Shown here piece by piece: positions 35,365 through 43,936 of a stretch of 56,073 nt of DNA. The position numbers and the translations under genes were made by a program. Where the stretch lies: NCBI GenBank assembly GCA_002869845.2, contig NEWS02000004.1, positions 482,378 to 538,450 of the forward strand, written 5' to 3'. The stretch's first letter is position 1. Each line of letters starts with the position of its first letter. This DNA comes from Nitrospira sp. CG24B. Its GTDB lineage: Bacteria; Nitrospirota; Nitrospiria; Nitrospirales; Nitrospiraceae. The notes below the pieces were generated by a model that saw only the letters and a list, made by a program, of their open reading frames with translations, made no database searches and was not told the origin of the DNA.

Positions 35365-37053
35365 GTGTCCAACGTCCAGATGAAACAGGTCGTGATTATA
35401 AACATCACCCGGATGGGCGATCTCGTACAGATGGGAGCGCTCTTGAGCCGACTTCAAGAAGAATGGCCGGGCGTTGCCGTGGATCTGATTGTGGATCGCC
35501 GGTTCGCTCCAATCGCTGGGCTGCTCAAGGGTTTGCGAGATGTGCTCGCGTTCGACTTTCATGCTCTGATCGATGAAAGTCGGGCAGCCGTAAAGGATGT
35601 GACCGCGCTCTATCGGGATGTGGCGGCATGGGCCAAGCCATTGCTGGAACGTCGGTATGATCGGGTCATCAATTTAACGTTTAATCAACCGAGTGCACTG
35701 TTGTCGGGCTATATTGGAGCTTCGGACATTCGTGGAGCCCGAAGTGCTTGGGATGGCGGCATGGTTGTTGACAATCCATGGATGGCGTATTTCTGCGACT
35801 TCCATCAATTTCGTCGGTTCAATCGATTTAATCTGGTCGACGTCTATGCGTTGGGTGGGAGCGGACCTGGAGCGTTTAGCCCGTTGCAGCTTTCGATTGC
35901 CGAGGAGGCGCGAGCGTGGGCGCGGCAGGCTCTCCATGAGGCTCCCGATTGGATTGCCGTTCAGGCCGGGGCGAGTGACAGTATGAAGGCGTGGCGTCCG
36001 CATCTTTTTGGACTCACTCTCGCGCGCCTCAGCAAGCAATGGCATGGGGGGATCGCCTTCATTGGTAGTACCGAAGAGGAAGCGGCTATTGCCGAAGTCA
36101 CACAAGTGTATAAAAACGCTGGCGGGCAGAACCAAATCAAGAATATGGCAGGGCGTACGACCGTGAGTCAGCTTGCCGGATTGTTGGCGGAGTGCCGAGT
36201 CCTGGTGACGAATGATACTGGCCCCATGCATGTCAGCGTGGCGGCGGGCACACCTGTTATCGATCTTTCCGTGGGGCATGTCGATTTTCAGGAAACCGGA
36301 CCCTATGGCCCAGGCCACTGGGTTGTTCAGCCGGATCTTGAGTGTGCCCCCTGTGGATTCGAGCAGATCTGTGCCCACCATGCCTGTAAAGATCGCATCT
36401 TGCCAGACTTTGTGGGGGATCTGTTGCTGCATGTATTAAAGAACGCACCCTGTGCATCACGGGAGTCGGGAGTGCGCCTGTATCAGTCTGGTGTGGACGA
36501 GGATGGGTTGGGCACATTTCGGCTGCAGATGGGCACGGAACCTCTTGCGACCGCGTGGTATGCACGCTTCTGGCGTCGGTATTGGTACGAGAGCCACACC
36601 GGGATCTGTAGTAATGTGCCAGCTCCTGAAGAGCCTCCTCCCGACGCAACCGAAGCACAGGAGCTCATTCAACGCCTGCGACCGCTTCTGACAGCCGCAT
36701 GCAGAAGGGCAGACGACATTGCCCGCCTTGCCGCTCGAGTACCCGTGAATGTGTCAGAGTTGAAGAGACTGCAGTGCGAGCAGAGAGCGGAGCAGGACCG
36801 GCTGTTTCTGCTTGGCATGAGCACCGCAGCTACGGCACCGGTAACGGCGGCGTTTGTTCGGCAACTTCACAATGACAACGTTGAAGGAGTGGGCCGGCTG
36901 GCGCGGCATCAGGCTAGTGCCTATCGAGCCTGGCTGACACGTGTGACCGAGATTGATCGACTTCTTATACGCTCAATCGATGGACATTCGTCTCTCCAGC
37001 CTGATCTGAGGCAAAATATAGTTCCGGTGGGAGTTGAACCGCGAGTGGCGTGA
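35365..37053 (+). CDS. GT9-like glycosyltransferase with C-terminal helical extension
   Basis: The first 360 residues are GT9-like (VVIINITRMGDLVQMGALL; NDTGPMHVSVAAGTPVIDL). A cysteine-rich stretch (CAPCGFEQICAHHACKD) follows the donor site, as in some GT9 members. About 190 further residues form an extension with predicted helices that GT9 enzymes normally lack. The start is GTG 35365 or ATG 35380; neither has a strong ribosome-binding site. It lies between the CgeB-type gene and an unknown gene, all on one strand towards fliC. Confidence 0.85.
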   Translation: MSNVQMKQVVIINITRMGDLVQMGALLSRLQEEWPGVAVDLIVDRRFAPIAGLLKGLRDVLAFDFHALIDESRAAVKDVTALYRDVAAWAKPLLERRYDRVINLTFNQPSALLSGYIGASDIRGARSAWDGGMVVDNPWMAYFCDFHQFRRFNRFNLVDVYALGGSGPGAFSPLQLSIAEEARAWARQALHEAPDWIAVQAGASDSMKAWRPHLFGLTLARLSKQWHGGIAFIGSTEEEAAIAEVTQVYKNAGGQNQIKNMAGRTTVSQLAGLLAECRVLVTNDTGPMHVSVAAGTPVIDLSVGHVDFQETGPYGPGHWVVQPDLECAPCGFEQICAHHACKDRILPDFVGDLLLHVLKNAPCASRESGVRLYQSGVDEDGLGTFRLQMGTEPLATAWYARFWRRYWYESHTGICSNVPAPEEPPPDATEAQELIQRLRPLLTAACRRADDIARLAARVPVNVSELKRLQCEQRAEQDRLFLLGMSTAATAPVTAAFVRQLHNDNVEGVGRLARHQASAYRAWLTRVTEIDRLLIRSIDGHSSLQPDLRQNIVPVGVEPRVA

Positions 37054-37080
37054 CCTGGTCGATGTCAAAGGAGATACCGT

Positions 37081-37608
37081 ATGAACGTTACATTAGATAA
37101 TGATCAATGGGAAGCTGCCCACAGCACGACGCTGGGCGAGATTCTAGCCGACCTGAGTGAGCGGGCGCATGCACAGTTGAGAATCGTGACGACCGTGACG
37201 CTTGATCGTCGTCGGATTACCGATCGAGACATTGATCCGATGTTACTCCAGGAGTCATCCGGAAAGTATCGCGAGCTTGTCGCGACGTCGGCCACGCAAC
37301 AAGCCATTCTCGAGTCCGCACAAGGGGCCATTGACCGGTTCCGAGAACTCGTTGTCGAGGAAGGCACCTCGTTAGTCGGCCAGCTTCGATTGGGTGTGCA
37401 GGATCTGTCGTTGTTGGACCTCTGGTTGGGTAAGGTCGCAGATGTTGTTGAGATCATGACGAACGGCCAGAAACAACCGGGAACGGAATCACCTGCACGC
37501 GTCGTCACAGAATGGATGGAAGAGTTTTTAGAAGCGAGGCGTCTGCGTGATACCGTCCGTATGGCAGACCTTCTTGAATATGAAGTCTTACCGAGGCTTT
37601 CCCACTAG
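37081..37608 (+). CDS. Unknown 175-residue helical protein before flagellin
   Basis: I do not recognise this protein. It starts with a short polar segment and is otherwise predicted alpha-helical, acidic, with no signal peptide or membrane segment. An AAAGGAG ribosome-binding site is well placed. It follows the GT9-extension gene by 27 bases and is the last gene before the sigma-28 promoter of fliC. Position suggests a role in flagellin modification or handling, perhaps as a cytoplasmic adaptor, but nothing in the sequence proves that. Confidence 0.8.
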   Translation: MNVTLDNDQWEAAHSTTLGEILADLSERAHAQLRIVTTVTLDRRRITDRDIDPMLLQESSGKYRELVATSATQQAILESAQGAIDRFRELVVEEGTSLVGQLRLGVQDLSLLDLWLGKVADVVEIMTNGQKQPGTESPARVVTEWMEEFLEARRLRDTVRMADLLEYEVLPRLSH

Positions 37609-37675
37609 AAGCCCGGTGCTCATTCTTTTCCGTTGTGGCAAGGTAACCGTGATCTGTGCCAATTCCTTCAAACGC

Positions 37676-37702
37676 TCAAGTCCCCTCGGGATTGGCCGAT
37701 AA
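37676..37702 (+). promoter_or_regulatory. Predicted sigma-28 promoter of flagellin
   Basis: TCAAGTCC-N11-GCCGATAA. The -10 box is a perfect FliA consensus and the spacer is the enterobacterial 11. It lies about 98 bases before the fliC start, leaving a leader of roughly 90 bases. Confidence 0.85.
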
Positions 37703-37741
37703 GACAGGCACGCCACGTACGGGCGTAAGGGAATACGGCTT

Positions 37742-37798
37742 CTGCACGGATGTCGGAAGCGCAGCAACGGAAAGTGTACTAGTTTCAAGGAGGAAGGG
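37742..37798 (+). promoter_or_regulatory. CsrA-binding region in the flagellin leader
   Basis: CTGCACGGATGT (37742-37753) matches 9 of 12 bases of the CsrA consensus RUACARGGAUGU. Further GGA motifs occur at 37769-37771 and inside the Shine-Dalgarno sequence AAGGAGGAAGG. Paired upstream and ribosome-site GGA motifs are the arrangement by which CsrA represses flagellin translation in Bacillus. csrA and fliW are encoded in this same island. Confidence 0.6.
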
Positions 37799-37800
37799 CA

Positions 37801-38628
37801 ATGGCTCTTATCGTTAACAACAACCCCGCATCGATTGCGGCTCAGCGCAATCTCTCAATTAACACTCTGAGCCTGAACCGTTCGGTTGAACGATTGTCAT
37901 CTGGCTTACGGATCACGCGCGCGGCGGATGATGCCGCCGGCCTCGGTTTGTCCGAGTCCTTGCGGGCGCAGATTCGCAGCATTAATCAGTCAACCCGAAA
38001 TGCGTCGGACGGTATCAGTTTGACGCAGATCGCCGACGGCGCCGCTGCCACGATCGGTTCATTGCTGTCCCGTCTCCGGGAGCTGTCTTCGCAGTCGGCG
38101 AGCGGCACGGTGGGGAATACGGAACGGTCCTACATCGATCAAGAATTCGTGGCCCTTCGTTCGGAAATCGACCGCATCGCGCAGGTCACCGAATTCAACG
38201 GTCAAGCGTTGACCAGCGGCAGCTCGATCAGCTTTTCAATTGCAATCGGGTTCCGCAGTGGCACGGGGAACACACTGAGCCTCAACCTGAACGATATCAC
38301 CACGACGTCGTTGGGACTATCCAGTGTGAACGTCTCAACATCCGCCAATGCCACCAGCGCGTTAGCGAACGTTGACAATGCGATCAGTGCCATTGCAACG
38401 GCACGAGCCGAATACGGTTCGATTCAGAACCGGTTTGAGGCCACGATCGCCAATCTGGAAGTCACGAGTGAGAATCTCACGGCTGCAGAGTCTCGGATCC
38501 GCGATGCCGATATCGCGCTCGAGACGTCCATATTCACCAAGAACCAGATCTTGGTACAGGCAGGTATCGCGACGTTGGCACAAGCCAACACGTTGCCGCA
38601 ACAAGCGCTGGCTTTACTCAGAGGATAA
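37801..38628 (+). CDS. fliC: Flagellin FliC
   Basis: Flagellin is the filament subunit. The 275-residue product has a complete N-terminal D0/D1 region (LSINTLSLNRSVERLSSGLR, AADDAAGLGLSE) and a C-terminal D1/D0 region (ETSIFTKNQILVQAGIATLA, QQALALLRG). Only about 45 residues separate the two, so the outer D2/D3 domains are missing and the filament core would be close to bare protein plus glycan. It is the only flagellin in the window. Expression is predicted from a sigma-28 promoter with CsrA control of translation. Confidence 0.98.
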   Translation: MALIVNNNPASIAAQRNLSINTLSLNRSVERLSSGLRITRAADDAAGLGLSESLRAQIRSINQSTRNASDGISLTQIADGAAATIGSLLSRLRELSSQSASGTVGNTERSYIDQEFVALRSEIDRIAQVTEFNGQALTSGSSISFSIAIGFRSGTGNTLSLNLNDITTTSLGLSSVNVSTSANATSALANVDNAISAIATARAEYGSIQNRFEATIANLEVTSENLTAAESRIRDADIALETSIFTKNQILVQAGIATLAQANTLPQQALALLRG

Positions 38629-38644
38629 TGGCCGCACGCCGTCC

Positions 38645-38678
38645 ACCGGCCCTCTCCTGAATAGGAGAGGGCTCCGGT
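38645..38678 (+). terminator. Strong hairpin after flagellin
   Basis: GCCCTCTCC and GGAGAGGGC form a perfect 9-bp stem (38649-38657 with 38664-38672). It can be extended by four outer pairs past a two-base bulge. No T-run follows. It may end most transcripts or protect the abundant fliC mRNA while letting some polymerase into flaG-fliD. Confidence 0.6.
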
Positions 38679-38704
38679 GAACGGAGTGATTCAAGGGGGT
38701 ATTT

Positions 38705-39055
38705 ATGATCACCAATGTAACATCGAAGGTTGATCTCCCGGCCACTGCCAGTAACAAAAGTCACACCAGTGCTCTTCCCAGGAACAAGCCTGTGGAAGAA
38801 CCGTCTCATGGTTCTGACTTTTCTCCCACGGATCGGGTAGCGCTTGAGCATGCCGTGAATAAAGTGAGGGAAGCGTTCCAGCAATCTGGTTCGCACTTGC
38901 AGATAGAGGTGGACCCAGATCTCAATCGGGTTGTCGTGAAAGTTCTCAGCGGAGAGTCCGGTGAAGTGATTCGGCAGATTCCTCCAAAAGAAGTGATTGA
39001 TCTGGCCAAGAATCTCTCAGGATCAAAAGGGGCGTTGTTCGGAGAACATGCCTAA
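38705..39055 (+). CDS. flaG: FlaG family protein
   Basis: FlaG proteins are small cytoplasmic proteins encoded next to flagellin genes and influence filament length. The 116-residue product has a polar, variable N-terminal half and the conserved C-terminal module around DPDLNRVVVKVLSGESGEV and IRQIPPKEVIDL. It lies between fliC and fliD, its standard position, with an AAGGGGG ribosome-binding site. Confidence 0.92.
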   Translation: MITNVTSKVDLPATASNKSHTSALPRNKPVEEPSHGSDFSPTDRVALEHAVNKVREAFQQSGSHLQIEVDPDLNRVVVKVLSGESGEVIRQIPPKEVIDLAKNLSGSKGALFGEHA

Positions 39056-39076
39056 CCTGGTGCACAAGGACGTGCC

Positions 39077-40477
39077 ATGCCATCTATAAGTTTCGGCGGA
39101 CTCGGGAATGGAACGGATTTTGGACAAGTCGTCGATCAACTGGTCAAGATTGCGCAGTTGCCAGTTGATCGGCTGACCAAAAAGAAGACAGGTCTCAATA
39201 CCAAGTTTACAGATCTCACCACGGTCAGCACCAAAGTGGCGGCGTTCCAGAGTGCTGCTCAGGCGCTGCGGCTTTCGACATCCTTTGATAAGACGACGGC
39301 GTCTGTCACGGATGCCACGGTGTTATCCGTCTCGGCCTCTTCATCGGCTGCAGCGGGAACCTACAGTGTCCGGGTACTTCAACTCGCACAGTCCCATCAA
39401 GTGGTGAGTAAGGCTGCCAAGGCGGTCTCTTCCGAAACGGCGGATATTGTCAGCGCAGGATCGGCGACCTTTACCTTTAGGGTGGGGGCCGGCGAAAACC
39501 AAACCGTGACCCTCGGGTCGACCGGGAGCTTGACGGATCTGCGCGATCAGATCAACAACGCAGGAGCTGGTGTGACGGCATCAGTGATCAATACAGGTAC
39601 GGAAGCCGCACCGGCGTATCGTCTGGCTCTCACAGTGAACAATACTGGTAGTGCCAATGCGATCACTATTGTGGCGGATGGTACGGATTTGGACCTCCTG
39701 AACGGCAGCGGTAGCGGAGGACTTGACACCCTGGCTGCGGCGCAGAATGCACAAATTCAGCTCGGGGATCAAGCGCTTAATCCGCTGTCGATTGAGAGGA
39801 GCTCCAATACCGTGTCCGATGCGATCACCGGTGTGACACTGACACTCACGAAGACAACGGGAAGTGGGACGGTTCAGGTGAGCCTGTCTCAGGACGTGAA
39901 TGCAGTCAAGACGAACATCCAGGCCTTGGCAACAGCGTACAACGAGGTGGTGAAATTTATCAACGAACGGACCACTTATGACGCGACCGCGAAGCAAGGC
40001 GGAGTGTTTTTTAACGAGTCATCGGCCAGAACGGTGTTGTCTCAACTCAGAACCGCGCTGTCATCCTCGGTTAGTGGCGCCACTGTGTATTCAGGTGTTG
40101 GGCAGATAGGGTTTAAAACCGGACGAGATGGAACGATTACGGTCGACGACGGTCAGCTGACTACCGCCTTGAGTACAAATTATAACGGGGTGAAGGCGCT
40201 CTTTAGTAATCAGGGATCAGTTACTGGCTTGGCGCAGTCGATCGTCTCCGCCGTTGATGCGTTGAACGACGTCTCGGGTGGAGTCCTCACGCTTCGGAAA
40301 AACGGGTTGACGAGTGAAATTTCACGGATCGGTGACGACATTGCGCGACAAGAAGATTCTGTGAGTCGGTACGAGGAAAGACTGAGACGCCAGTTTGCGG
40401 CGCTGGACGGGTTATTGCGGCAGCTTCAGGGGCAAAGCAGCTTCCTTCAATCACAATCTTCGTCGCAACAACAGTAG
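39077..40477 (+). CDS. fliD: Filament cap protein FliD (HAP2)
   Basis: FliD caps the filament tip and folds incoming flagellin. The 466-residue product starts with SFGGLGNGTDFGQVVDQLV, the FliD N-terminal signature. It then has a flagellin hook IN-type module (about residues 130-205) and ends in a C-terminal coiled coil with a Gln/Ser-rich tail (SFLQSQSSSQQQ). Length and domain order are normal. The ATG follows AAGGA. fliS begins 16 bases downstream. Confidence 0.96.
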   Translation: MPSISFGGLGNGTDFGQVVDQLVKIAQLPVDRLTKKKTGLNTKFTDLTTVSTKVAAFQSAAQALRLSTSFDKTTASVTDATVLSVSASSSAAAGTYSVRVLQLAQSHQVVSKAAKAVSSETADIVSAGSATFTFRVGAGENQTVTLGSTGSLTDLRDQINNAGAGVTASVINTGTEAAPAYRLALTVNNTGSANAITIVADGTDLDLLNGSGSGGLDTLAAAQNAQIQLGDQALNPLSIERSSNTVSDAITGVTLTLTKTTGSGTVQVSLSQDVNAVKTNIQALATAYNEVVKFINERTTYDATAKQGGVFFNESSARTVLSQLRTALSSSVSGATVYSGVGQIGFKTGRDGTITVDDGQLTTALSTNYNGVKALFSNQGSVTGLAQSIVSAVDALNDVSGGVLTLRKNGLTSEISRIGDDIARQEDSVSRYEERLRRQFAALDGLLRQLQGQSSFLQSQSSSQQQ

Positions 40478-40493
40478 GAACGAGGAACCACCT

Positions 40494-40886
40494 ATGCTCA
40501 CTCAGTACGCCCGGCAATATGAACAGACCCAGGTCGTCACGTCCTCCGGTGTTCAACTCATCGTCTTGTTGTACGATGGCGCCATCCAATCAATTGAACT
40601 CGCCCGGGCCGGGATCGAGTCGAACAATCCAAAAGACAAAGGCCGATTCCTCGGCCGAGCCATTTCCATCATTGGGGAGCTCAACAGTGTGCTCGATTTC
40701 CAACAAGGCGGCGAGATTGCACGATCGTTGCATCGTCTCTACGAGTATATGCTCAGCGAACTGGTTACGGCCAATCTCCGCAATGATGCGCGCCGGCTCG
40801 ATGGCCCGCATCGTTGCCTGACCACGCTTCGCGAGGGGTGGCGGGAGATCGCGGCGCAGCAGACTCGTCTGGTTGGTGCACGATGA
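40494..40886 (+). CDS. fliS: Flagellin export chaperone FliS
   Basis: FliS binds the disordered C terminus of flagellin and delivers it to the export gate. The 130-residue product begins LTQYARQYEQTQVVTSSGVQ and contains LIVLLYDGAIQSIELA, both diagnostic. I choose ATG 40494 for its CGAGGA ribosome-binding site; longer frames run back into fliD. The stop overlaps the next start as ATGA. Confidence 0.96.
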   Translation: MLTQYARQYEQTQVVTSSGVQLIVLLYDGAIQSIELARAGIESNNPKDKGRFLGRAISIIGELNSVLDFQQGGEIARSLHRLYEYMLSELVTANLRNDARRLDGPHRCLTTLREGWREIAAQQTRLVGAR

Positions 40887-41209
40887 ACTCCACAGGCGGG
40901 AATAGTCAGGCGGATATCGTGCGGCTCACGAAGACTGCGGTGGAGGCGGCTGAGCATGGGCAATGGGATGCCGTTGCGCGATGTTATGCCGAGCGTGGTG
41001 CCCTCTTGGCAGCCATGCAGACGCCGCCGCAAGGGGCGAGCGATTTGCTGAAGCTGGATGAACAGATCCGCGATCGTGTGCGAACTGTGCAAGCGGTGGT
41101 GGTATCGTTGTTGGGAGAGGCGGCGGCGACGAGACAGCGGCTTCACGGTCTTCAGCAACGACTCGGAGGGCAGCCTTCGACCCCGGTGACCGTATCCATG
41201 AAAGCGTAG
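40883..41209 (+). CDS. FliT-like small helical chaperone
   Basis: This 108-residue protein is predicted all-helical and starts within the fliS stop codon (ATGA), so it is translationally coupled. Gene position directly after fliS is that of fliT, the FliD chaperone. Sequence similarity across FliT proteins is low, so function rests on size, helix content and location. The C-terminal tail is polar and probably unfolded. Confidence 0.75.
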   Translation: MNSTGGNSQADIVRLTKTAVEAAEHGQWDAVARCYAERGALLAAMQTPPQGASDLLKLDEQIRDRVRTVQAVVVSLLGEAAATRQRLHGLQQRLGGQPSTPVTVSMKA

Positions 41210-41231
41210 CAGAGGGGCGCAGGAATAGGCG

Positions 41232-42386
41232 ATGGCCAAGCAGACACCTTCCGATGCGAACAGGCTATCCGAAGCATTGGCTATGGTCACACAGGAGTTG
41301 GCGCACGCTCAGGATGAACTGCAACAGTACCACCAAAGGCTGACCGCGTTGCATCATCTTACCGATGCACTTGCGTCCTCACCGGACGAAGAAGCGATCA
41401 TCAAGGTTCTGACGAAAGAATTGCCGCCCCTGGTCGATCCCGTCATGGTTGGAGTTGCGAGATCACAACGCAACCGAGTATGGATCTGGTCGAACTCCCA
41501 GAATCGTGAACGGGAGGCGCATGTGCGCCGGTACCTGCTTCGTAGACTCGGTCAATCTCCGTCTCACGATGCTGAATCGAGGGCTCCTCTGCGAGGTTGC
41601 CGTTCGCGGCATCTTCGACTCGTTCCACCGTTGGGGTCGCAAGCGTCCATGCAAGAACAGGATGTGACACTGGGACAAGAGGTGCGTCTTAGTCTCGGAT
41701 CGGAGGAGAGCGGCATCCTCCTTGTTCAATTGAAAAATCGAGATCATTTTACTCCACGCGAACGAGAAGCGATCGAGACAGTCGGTGCCGCTCTGTCGCT
41801 TGCTCTGCGTTATGCCGAGACACATCAGCAAGCAAGGACGCACGCTCTTCACGACCCACTCACGGACTTGCTTAACCCTCAGGCATTCGAGAGTGCGCTG
41901 ATGCGGGAGTTGAGTGTTGGACTTCGTTACGGTGTGCCGGCTTGTCTATTGCTGCTGGACTTGGATTTCTTCAGGATCGTCAATGACCGCCTCGGCCATA
42001 CCGCAGGGGATCAGGTGCTCAAGATGGCCGCTGATCTCATACGAGGGACGCTGCGTGACAGCGATATAGTTGGTCGATACAGAGGCAACACCTTCGCGGT
42101 CGTACTGCCGCATACCAATAGGCAACAGGCTCATTCTCTTGCGGAGAGGCTGCGAGAGCGTGTTGAGCGATACCCCTTTACGATTGAGGCTGGGCAGGTC
42201 CGTACCACGGCAAGTATCGGCTTGGCTGCGGTTCCAGATACCACTGTGGTGTCAGTTTCGGAGTGGATCATGGTTGGCGATGTCGCGCTGAATGATGCAA
42301 AGTCCCAAGGACGGAACCGCGTGATTCTTCATGCCCCGAAACCGCCTGGAGTTGCGTGCGCTATGGCACTGAGTTGTGCCGCATAG
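41232..42386 (+). CDS. GAF-GGDEF protein with degenerate active site
   Basis: The 384-residue protein has a short coiled coil (about 1-45), a GAF-like domain (about 50-195) and a GGDEF domain (about 205-370). The nucleotide-binding DLDFFRIVNDRLGHTAGD region is conserved, but the signature loop reads RGNTF (284-288) in place of GGDEF. It is therefore unlikely to make c-di-GMP. The inhibitory I-site RDSD (275-278) keeps the right five-residue spacing, so it may bind c-di-GMP as a receptor. It follows the FliT-like gene by 22 bases and precedes a PilZ gene. Confidence 0.9.
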   Translation: MAKQTPSDANRLSEALAMVTQELAHAQDELQQYHQRLTALHHLTDALASSPDEEAIIKVLTKELPPLVDPVMVGVARSQRNRVWIWSNSQNREREAHVRRYLLRRLGQSPSHDAESRAPLRGCRSRHLRLVPPLGSQASMQEQDVTLGQEVRLSLGSEESGILLVQLKNRDHFTPREREAIETVGAALSLALRYAETHQQARTHALHDPLTDLLNPQAFESALMRELSVGLRYGVPACLLLLDLDFFRIVNDRLGHTAGDQVLKMAADLIRGTLRDSDIVGRYRGNTFAVVLPHTNRQQAHSLAERLRERVERYPFTIEAGQVRTTASIGLAAVPDTTVVSVSEWIMVGDVALNDAKSQGRNRVILHAPKPPGVACAMALSCAA

Positions 42387-42405
42387 CCCTGAAAGTGACC
42401 TGATC

Positions 42406-43011
42406 ATGGCATCTCCTGTCACGACATCGTCCGTCCCATCCACGAGCGCCACCGATGAACGGCGCGAATGGATCAGAATCGATGGTCGAGTGCTGATGGA
42501 ATATCGCGTGGTGGCTGAGACAGGAGCCTCCGTTCCGGTCTCAGCCACCAACGCCACTCCAGAGACGATCTCCGCGGTCGTTACGCAGCCGACTGTCGAT
42601 CTGTGCGCGCACGCAGGAGAGTCATTGATCGACTCACCGGTGCTTCCATGGATTATGAAAGTCGACTATTTACTTGAAGTCATCCTCAACTCGTTGGCAA
42701 TCAGCCATCCGGCAAGTGTGAACATGGCGCGACCGATGGATGTCAATCTGAGCGGGGGAGGAGTAGGATTCGTCGCCTCTCGGGAATTCATGACCGGTGA
42801 GCAGCTGGCAATCAAGATGATTCTTCCGCCATTCAGGCTCATCCAGACGCTCACGAGAGTGATTCGTTCGGTCCCTCAGGCAGACGGACAAGGGTTTGCT
42901 ATCGCCACTGAATTCATCGACCTGAAGGCCGATGATCAAGAACATTTGATCCGCCACATTCTTCAGACACAAGCCGAACGATTGAGAGCCCGCCGGAAGT
43001 CTATTCAGTGA
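42406..43011 (+). CDS. PilZ domain protein with a long internal insertion
   Basis: The protein (201 residues from this ATG) has the PilZ motif RREWIR near residue 20 and DVNLSGGG near residue 115. Around 85 residues lie between them, far more than the usual 20-30, and include a helix (KVDYLLEVILNSLAIS). Both c-di-GMP contact motifs are present. The start could also be GTG 42376, which overlaps the end of the GGDEF gene. Its neighbour, a GGDEF protein with an intact I-site, suggests a c-di-GMP response pair. Confidence 0.85.
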   Translation: MASPVTTSSVPSTSATDERREWIRIDGRVLMEYRVVAETGASVPVSATNATPETISAVVTQPTVDLCAHAGESLIDSPVLPWIMKVDYLLEVILNSLAISHPASVNMARPMDVNLSGGGVGFVASREFMTGEQLAIKMILPPFRLIQTLTRVIRSVPQADGQGFAIATEFIDLKADDQEHLIRHILQTQAERLRARRKSIQ

Positions 43012-43036
43012 AATCCGATCATTGCTGAGAGAATAG

Positions 43037-43936
43037 CTATGCAGCTTGAGCAGGAGGGGCGGTGAGGAGTTGGAGTAGCGTCTCACCTGTCTTCACCAGC
43101 GCAGTGGCGGCAGGAGAAGTGGGCGCATGCTGAACCACTGGGACGTACGCACGTACCGCCTGTTCCATCGCCGGGTCGTCTGGAATCTCACCAAGTAGAG
43201 TTAAGTCTCCGCCAACATACTCTTTGAGTAGTTTCTTTAGCTGGAGCACGTTGACGCGGGCACGTCCCGACACACGATTGAGGATGAGGGCTGGCTGAAA
43301 CGCTCGTAGCGTCGTTTCCGCGATCGTGCGACCGGACTCATCTGTCTTACCGGCGACATCCAATACTTCTTCCACGCTGCTGTAATCACGGTTCGCAAGA
43401 CCTTCTACCAAAACATCCCGCATCACGAACATCGACAGGACCCGACGAATCGCCGCCAGTTTGATGAACCGGTAGAGATCCAGGACGGAGGTAGGGTCCG
43501 GGGTTGCGACTGCGACGTGATAGTCGGCCATCAGAAAAAAATCGAGTGTATGATAACTTGCTCCGGCTCCGATATCGACGACGATGACGTCCGCGCGGAT
43601 ATCCTGAAAATTTCGGATGAGGCGCTTTTTCTGCGCATAGGCCATGTTGGCCGTCGCCAAGGTGTCGCCCGTGCCGGGAATAATCCGTAAGTTCGGGTGA
43701 ATGGGGAGCGGGTGAGCCAGATCATCCAGCTGCTCAATGCGATGGTTGAGGAAGTCGGTCAGGGTACGTGGCGGATTGAGGAGGCCGACTAGCACATGCG
43801 CGTCGGCGCCGCCGACGTCAAGGTCTACGAGCACTACCTGTTTTCCCTTCTGTGCCAAGACGAGAGCCAGGTTGGCCGACACCACACTTTTTCCCACGCC
43901 ACCTTTTCCCGATGCGACAGAGATCACCTGAGCCAT
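43037..43936 (-). CDS. Second MinD/FlhG-like ATPase
   Basis: The 299-residue protein is a MinD/ParA-type ATPase with deviant Walker A SGKGGVGKS (9-17), VDLDVGGADAHVLVG and DIGAGASYHTLDFFL. It differs clearly from flhG at 5464: it lacks an N-terminal extension and has an inserted helical region (about 170-210). It is transcribed away from the HTH gene that follows and towards the PilZ gene. It might position another polar structure or the chemotaxis array, or modulate FlhF. Confidence 0.9.
   Translation of the reverse strand: MAQVISVASGKGGVGKSVVSANLALVLAQKGKQVVLVDLDVGGADAHVLVGLLNPPRTLTDFLNHRIEQLDDLAHPLPIHPNLRIIPGTGDTLATANMAYAQKKRLIRNFQDIRADVIVVDIGAGASYHTLDFFLMADYHVAVATPDPTSVLDLYRFIKLAAIRRVLSMFVMRDVLVEGLANRDYSSVEEVLDVAGKTDESGRTIAETTLRAFQPALILNRVSGRARVNVLQLKKLLKEYVGGDLTLLGEIPDDPAMEQAVRAYVPVVQHAPTSPAATALVKTGETLLQLLTAPPAQAA

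Noticed and set aside
36601..36668. Frameshift in the second GT9 gene
   Set aside because: The change in character after residue 360 looked like a shift, but the frame stays open with plausible helical sequence to the natural stop, so I treat it as an extension.
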